Assembly (NCBI GenBank): GCA_937967995.1
Contig: CALBTB010000004.1
Span: 124,001 to 188,000, forward strand
Length of the DNA: 64,000 nucleotides
From: an uncultured Gammaproteobacteria bacterium
Lineage (GTDB): Bacteria; Pseudomonadota; Gammaproteobacteria; UBA6429; Thiohalophilaceae
Reading direction: 5' to 3'
Shown here: in pieces, positions 60,269-64,000 of the stretch
How the letters are laid out: every line of letters begins with the position of its first letter
Position numbering within the stretch: the first letter of the stretch is position 1
Position numbers and translations under genes: made by a program
Notes under the pieces: generated by a model
Database searches by the model: none
The model's input: only the letters and a program-made list of their open reading frames with translations
What the model was told of the DNA's origin: nothing

Positions 60269-61467
60269 GATGCCCCCTGCTTTTTATCCAGACCGATAAC
60301 TACCCGTAATCGGACTCCGACAATATTTCCAACAAACCCGGCCACCAGCCATAACCAGCCATGCACACTGCCACTGCTGATACCGGCCAGTAAGGCGCCA
60401 ATGTTGCAACCAAATGCGAGCCGGGCTCCATAGCCAAGTAACAAACCACCTGCGATGACGGCAAACAGTTTTCGAGAGTTAAAGCTTGTGGCCGGTGCAA
60501 AACGACCCGCCAGTGTCGCCGCCAGCCCTGCGCCGAGAATCAATCCGAAATCCATGATGGATGTCACGTCGAGCAGAACACTGTTGTTCAGTGCCTGTGA
60601 TGGATACGTCAGGTTCCAGTACTGCCATTGACTCACATCACCGCCCAATGCCGCCCAGACCTTGGTACCCCATAAACTGAAAGCAAATGTAATTGACCAG
60701 GGATGACCTGCAATTAACAGGGTCAGCAAATTCAATACTGCCAGCGCCAGTACCGCCCACCACAATGGCCACACACCATGCACCAGCGTGGGAATCACCC
60801 TGTCACGGGACACCGGTGTAAATACCGGTGAGAGGCGTGAATTTTTCTGTTTATCCAGATAGGTAACCAAGATATACAACAAGACCAGCACCGCCCAGGT
60901 GATGGCCAGGCCGGCAAACCAGCCAAACTCCTTAATTAAGGAAATACTGCCAATGTCTCCCAGCGCAAACCACCAGTTAAGATGTGATGAGGCAAACGTC
61001 GCACCGACAATAAAAAACAGCAGGGTAAGTAACATATCTGCCTGACCCTGTCCCATTGTAAACAGGGTACCGGAACCACAACCACCACCCAGTTGCATGC
61101 CAATGCCAAATAAAAAGGCGCCGATCAACACCGCATAACCAACCGGTGATACGGCACCACTCACCGGGAGTTGCGGCCAGAGACCACCAAGCAATGGAAA
61201 GAACAACAGGGATGTCAGCATCAGCAAAAGGATATTGGCACGCATGCCTTCACTGCGTCGATGCGTGATGAACTTTCGCCAGGCACCGGTAAAACCAAAC
61301 ATGGCATGTAATAAACTGATACCCAGCCCGACACCCAGCACGAACAGAATCGCCTGTCGTAAATCGGTCAGACTCTGGATCAATAATGACGCAGCAAGGA
61401 TACCCAGCAAATACAGGGAGGCGGTTCCAACTTCAACAGGTCGGGCTGTGTCTGTGGCCTGGTTCAT
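60265..61467 (-). CDS. YeeE/YedE-type (TsuA-like) sulfur-compound transporter
   Basis: A 400-residue polytopic protein with about ten hydrophobic segments in two repeats. The conserved cysteine motifs of the family are present: GGGCGSGTLF in the first half and LAFGCNIGALLAGISSGSVHGWLW in the second. The characterised member TsuA imports thiosulfate through stacked cysteines. Substrate here is inferred as thiosulfate or a related sulfur anion from the family and from the rhodanese partner. Overlaps osmC and the 67-residue gene. Confidence 0.88.
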   Translation of the reverse strand: MNQATDTARPVEVGTASLYLLGILAASLLIQSLTDLRQAILFVLGVGLGISLLHAMFGFTGAWRKFITHRRSEGMRANILLLMLTSLLFFPLLGGLWPQLPVSGAVSPVGYAVLIGAFLFGIGMQLGGGCGSGTLFTMGQGQADMLLTLLFFIVGATFASSHLNWWFALGDIGSISLIKEFGWFAGLAITWAVLVLLYILVTYLDKQKNSRLSPVFTPVSRDRVIPTLVHGVWPLWWAVLALAVLNLLTLLIAGHPWSITFAFSLWGTKVWAALGGDVSQWQYWNLTYPSQALNNSVLLDVTSIMDFGLILGAGLAATLAGRFAPATSFNSRKLFAVIAGGLLLGYGARLAFGCNIGALLAGISSGSVHGWLWLVAGFVGNIVGVRLRVVIGLDKKQGAS

Positions 61468-61868
61468 TGTGTATTAATCTCAAAGGTGACTTTTTCAAAT
61501 GTTGCCATGGTTTCGTGTACCGGACAGTGTTCCGCAACATTGGCCAGGGCTTTTTTGGTACAGGCGTCGTCACAATGTGCATTCGGCAAATCGACAATTA
61601 CCTTAATCTGATGAAAACGGGTTGGGTGTTGTGCCACATCATACTGCACGTCAATTTTCAATCCGGTTGCATCCAGATCGTGTTCGTTACAGAAGTGCGT
61701 GATCAACACACCCACACACGAACCAATCGACGCCATGAATAATTGCGGTGGCATGGGTCCTCGATCCTTTCCACCCCATTCGGCAGGCCCGTCTACAGTA
61801 ATGCGGTGTTGTCCGAGCTGTGTCTCAAACAGCATATTACCCTTATAGAAGGTAGTGACCTGCCCCAT
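61464..61868 (-). CDS. OsmC-family protein
   Basis: A 134-residue protein with the OsmC/Ohr fold: GPAEWGGKDRGPMPPQLFMASIGSCVGVLITHFC and a second Cys in AEHCPVHETMA, the pair of cysteines used by OsmC-type peroxidases or by YhfA-like persulfide handlers. Related small OsmC proteins are often encoded beside yeeE/tusA genes. First gene of the coupled operon, overlapping yeeE by four bases. Confidence 0.85.
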   Translation of the reverse strand: MGQVTTFYKGNMLFETQLGQHRITVDGPAEWGGKDRGPMPPQLFMASIGSCVGVLITHFCNEHDLDATGLKIDVQYDVAQHPTRFHQIKVIVDLPNAHCDDACTKKALANVAEHCPVHETMATFEKVTFEINTQ

Positions 61869-61965
61869 ACGCCTTCCTCGTCATCATTATCAAATTATTA
61901 TGTGGGCTTTGGTCAGGACTAAAATTGACCTGGATCAACGGACAGCCAGACCGGAATGTGGATGC

Positions 61966-62718
61966 TCAGATAGCCGGTTCTGGCAGGCTGCCATCTACAT
62001 AAAACTGTTGAATGGAATAACTAAAAACCTCATTGGCTTTACGGGTGGCATAACGAACAATATCGGCGGAAGTGCGACAGATCCATTGTTCGGCAAACAA
62101 CGGTTCATTCACGCTCAGGGCATCAGGGCTATACAGAGCGATGTTGATGCCATTCTTCACATCCCGTGCCGAGACATATTCCAGCGCCTGAACCCCCGCC
62201 CCACGCATACTGGCACCCAGTTGTTGTGGAATGGCATAGGCAGCTGGATTAGAGATGTCAGTGGCATATTGATTGAAAGGCGGTTGATGAAGTAGCACGC
62301 CAGACGCCGTGTAATAACGTGCCGCGAACACCGTGTGCTCGGTAATAAACTGCCCGGATTTTGGTGGTGTCGCCATGCCGGACCAGAACACGAACCGGTA
62401 ATAACTGGCTTCTGCGAGCAGGGTTTCGATCGATTTTGATCCATAAAACAGGCTGCGTTCATGCTGCTGACCGAAGCGGGAACCGTGTTTCAACGGTGGA
62501 TAGCGAAACGGTGTGGCCAGCAGGTAATGCAGGTGGCGGGTATCGGCGCTCAGTGGGGGTTTGGAATTTTCCAGCAAGCTTTCAAGCAGGGCCTGCTCAT
62601 CCAGATCATCGACAATCCGCGAGGTGGCGATTTGTTGCTGGCTCTCCACAATGCGCAGAAAATCGTCCGTGATAGTGGTGATGTGCGCGAGGCCATCACA
62701 CAGGGTCCAGATGTCCAT
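61966..62718 (-). CDS. RES-domain toxin
   Basis: A 250-residue protein from ATG 62718 (TTG 62721 also possible), starting four bases after the antitoxin stop. RES-domain layout: RY-type region ATPFRYPPLKHGSRFGQQHERSLFYGSKSIETLLAEASYYRF holds the conserved Arg, the SLFYGS turn and Glu, with a Ser-rich late segment. RES toxins degrade NAD+ by phosphorolysis in characterised members. Paired with the Xre/ParS-like antitoxin upstream. Confidence 0.85.
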   Translation of the reverse strand: MDIWTLCDGLAHITTITDDFLRIVESQQQIATSRIVDDLDEQALLESLLENSKPPLSADTRHLHYLLATPFRYPPLKHGSRFGQQHERSLFYGSKSIETLLAEASYYRFVFWSGMATPPKSGQFITEHTVFAARYYTASGVLLHQPPFNQYATDISNPAAYAIPQQLGASMRGAGVQALEYVSARDVKNGINIALYSPDALSVNEPLFAEQWICRTSADIVRYATRKANEVFSYSIQQFYVDGSLPEPAI

Positions 62719-62721
62719 CAA

Positions 62722-63078
62722 TCAGATTTTCGCGCGAATCGCATCCAGGTATTCGACCACCCGGGCCAGCCCGGTGACGGATTTGACCTGTTCGGCCGGG
62801 ACCCCGCCAATGTGGTGGTTTTCAGTGTGCATCCAGTGCTGCATGTCTTCCGGGCGACCCCCGACCAGGGCATACAGGCTGCGGTAACAACGGATAAATA
62901 ACAGGGCCAGCTCGCCGGACTTGCTGTGTGGGTCCAGACCGCGGCGAAAATTACTGCGATCCTTGCCAATCACCTCCCCCAGCTCAGTCTGGGAGAAGCC
63001 CAGCGCCTTGCCGGCGTTGACCAGGGCCTTGGTCAGGACCTTGCGGGAATCAGGCTGTTTGAGGGCGGCTGTACTCAT
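62722..63078 (-). CDS. Xre/MbcA-ParS-type antitoxin
   Basis: About 118 residues from ATG 63078. N-terminal Xre-like helix-turn-helix (ALGFSQTELGEVIGKDRSNFRR) and a C-terminal Xre-MbcA-ParS toxin-binding domain (FIRCYRSLYALVGG, MQHWMHTENHHIGG, VVEYLDAIR). It should neutralise the RES toxin and repress its own promoter. A good promoter with a palindrome lies directly upstream. Confidence 0.88.
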   Translation of the reverse strand: MSTAALKQPDSRKVLTKALVNAGKALGFSQTELGEVIGKDRSNFRRGLDPHSKSGELALLFIRCYRSLYALVGGRPEDMQHWMHTENHHIGGVPAEQVKSVTGLARVVEYLDAIRAKI

Positions 63079-63113
63079 GGCGAAGTTCAACTCATTTTGG
63101 TGGTATATGCATC

Positions 63114-63141
63114 ATTATAGGTATAAATGATGTAATTACAA
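63114..63141 (-). promoter_or_regulatory. promoter of the RES-Xre pair
   Basis: On the minus strand TTGTAA (63141-63136), 16 bases, then a perfect TATAAT (63119-63114). The palindrome TGTAATTACA (63131-63140) overlaps the -35 and is a candidate binding site for the antitoxin. Confidence 0.6.
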
Positions 63142-63161
63142 CCGTTTTTTAGTCCGTAAAG

Positions 63162-63749
63162 CTAGAATTCACCACTGGATGCCCGATCCATGATGGCCAG
63201 AATGACCTTTCGAACGTGCAGGGCCTCCTCTTTCAGCTCGGACGGTAGCGGCGTGCCGCCATGAATCATCATGTCCATGTTGAGGGAGTAAATCCAGTAG
63301 TTGCCCTGCTTGTCCTCCACCAGGGTAATGCGGCACGGCAGGTAGGCGGAAAAGGCGTCCGAATAATCGACCATTTTGGCTGCGGTCAGGGGATTGCAAT
63401 ACATATAAATTTTCAGAAAACGCTGTTTCTTGCCGGTCATGAGTTCCACCTGTTTTGATAAAGGCAGTTCACCCACGTTACGAATGTTCAGTTCACTGGC
63501 GACAGATTTCATCACATCTTCCACGTCATCCGGGGTGAGTCCGGCTTTGACCTGCCGTTTCCAGATGGTCGCTTCAGCGGCATTACCGGTCTCCAGCAAT
63601 GTGATGCCCATTTCCTTGTAAACATCGATGGCCTTGTCATCAAACGCATTGAGCTTTTGATAAAACGGTTGGACTTTGAAAAGTAACCAGACAATCGCTA
63701 TCAGGGAAATTAAACCAAGTATGGCAAGCACGTTTCTGACTGCATTCAT
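63162..63749 (-). CDS. DUF302-domain membrane-anchored protein
   Basis: About 195 residues from ATG 63749. One N-terminal membrane helix (about 4-26), a linker, then a DUF302 domain (about 85-190; QRFLKIYMYCNPLTAAKMVDYSDAFSAYLPCRITLVEDKQGNYWIYSLNMDMMIHGG). DUF302 proteins are found in heme or envelope contexts, but function is unknown. Located after the toxin-antitoxin pair on the same strand with 70 bases between, probably a separate unit. Confidence 0.82.
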   Translation of the reverse strand: MNAVRNVLAILGLISLIAIVWLLFKVQPFYQKLNAFDDKAIDVYKEMGITLLETGNAAEATIWKRQVKAGLTPDDVEDVMKSVASELNIRNVGELPLSKQVELMTGKKQRFLKIYMYCNPLTAAKMVDYSDAFSAYLPCRITLVEDKQGNYWIYSLNMDMMIHGGTPLPSELKEEALHVRKVILAIMDRASSGEF

Positions 63750-63879
63750 CACTGACCCCTTTATATGGCTGCTAATCCTTTTTTTAAATATGGAATTAAA
63801 GCACGGACGATGATCCGTTGCTTCACTCTACATTTAAACCATTAATTAGCAATGATCAAATGGCGACACAATGCAAAAA

Positions 63880-64000
63880 TTATAAAGATTTCCTGGCAGA
63901 ACGAAAACTGAGGAACAGGCTTCCCCAGGCGAGAATTAAATACAGCATGACAACTTTAAACTGGCTAATGATGAATGGGTAATGTTTCACGCCAATGACG
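63880..64000 (-). CDS. C-terminal end of a membrane protein (cut by window edge)
   Basis: The minus strand is open from the window edge to a TAA at 63882-63880, giving about 40 residues: VIGVKHYPFIISQFKVVMLY and a further hydrophobic stretch (LILAWGSLFLSF) ending in RSARKSL. One membrane helix with a basic tail is visible. The family cannot be named from this fragment. Confidence 0.5.
   Translation of the reverse strand, partial: VIGVKHYPFIISQFKVVMLYLILAWGSLFLSFRSARKSL

Overview
The window looks like chromosome of a free-living gammaproteobacterium. Support comes from the ribF-ileS-lspA-fkpB-ispH block beside pilE, the rppH-ptsP pair, argA, dam, ampD-ampE, envZ-ompR, a TTG-started rpsT next to murJ, and a P. 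aeruginosa-like order of minor pilin genes. Gene density is high, many neighbours overlap by 1-4 bases, and no insertion sequence, prophage or CRISPR array is visible. The genus cannot be named from the sequence alone.

Layout. 1-8.7 kb: a phosphate-starvation block on the minus strand (phoB, phoR, pstS, a PhoX-like lipoprotein, pstC, start of pstA) with Pho boxes before pstS, before pstC and between phoB and a divergent SH3-domain gene. 8.7-13.7 kb: argE, two Slp-type lipoproteins, argA, dam and a degenerate receiver protein. 13.7-18.3 kb (minus): rppH, ptsP and a GspE/PilB-type ATPase. 18.5-24.1 kb: a HAD phosphatase, btuC, btuD, then a cobalamin riboswitch driving a TonB-like protein, a PduO-type adenosyltransferase and a Rossmann-fold protein, with an orphan ParA on the other strand. 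24.1-28.5 kb: three tiny coupled genes (minus) divergent from a two-component system plus OmpA-like lipoprotein resembling the proteobacterial dedicated sortase regulators, but with no sortase here. 28.5-33.8 kb (minus): ampD, ampE, cobU, cobT, cobC, cobS, btuF, a cobalamin salvage and nucleotide-loop assembly operon. 33.9-39.7 kb: an alanine/Na+ symporter, nadC, a long unrecognised protein, tRNA-Thr, an Irr-like Fur-family regulator and thiO. 39.7-47.2 kb: a complete minor pilin operon (fimT, pilV, pilW, pilX, pilY1, pilY2-like, pilE), visibly richer in A+T than its surroundings, with a perfect CRP/Vfr-type site in front. 47.2-55.2 kb: ispH, fkpB, lspA, ileS, ribF, murJ and divergent rpsT. 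55.3-58 kb: an outer-membrane barrel protein convergent with envZ-ompR; the same OmpR-like repeat lies before both. 58.2-61.9 kb (minus): a chain of six overlapping genes (osmC-like, yeeE/tsuA-like, a 67-aa protein, a DUF6969-like protein, a rhodanese, a zinc-finger-less DksA/TraR-like coiled coil). 62-63.8 kb: a RES-Xre toxin-antitoxin pair and a DUF302 protein, then the tail of a membrane protein.

Themes. The window joins several nutrient circuits: phosphate uptake under PhoBR; cobalamin import (btuCDF, TonB), adenosylation and lower-ligand attachment (cobUTCS); arginine synthesis (argA, argE); and apparently sulfur-compound import and handling. The most original pieces are the coupled six-gene sulfur operon, the three coupled micro-genes facing a sortase-less Pds-like regulatory system, the riboswitch whose expression platform can bury the ribosome-binding site of a dedicated TonB, and the shared OmpR-like box.
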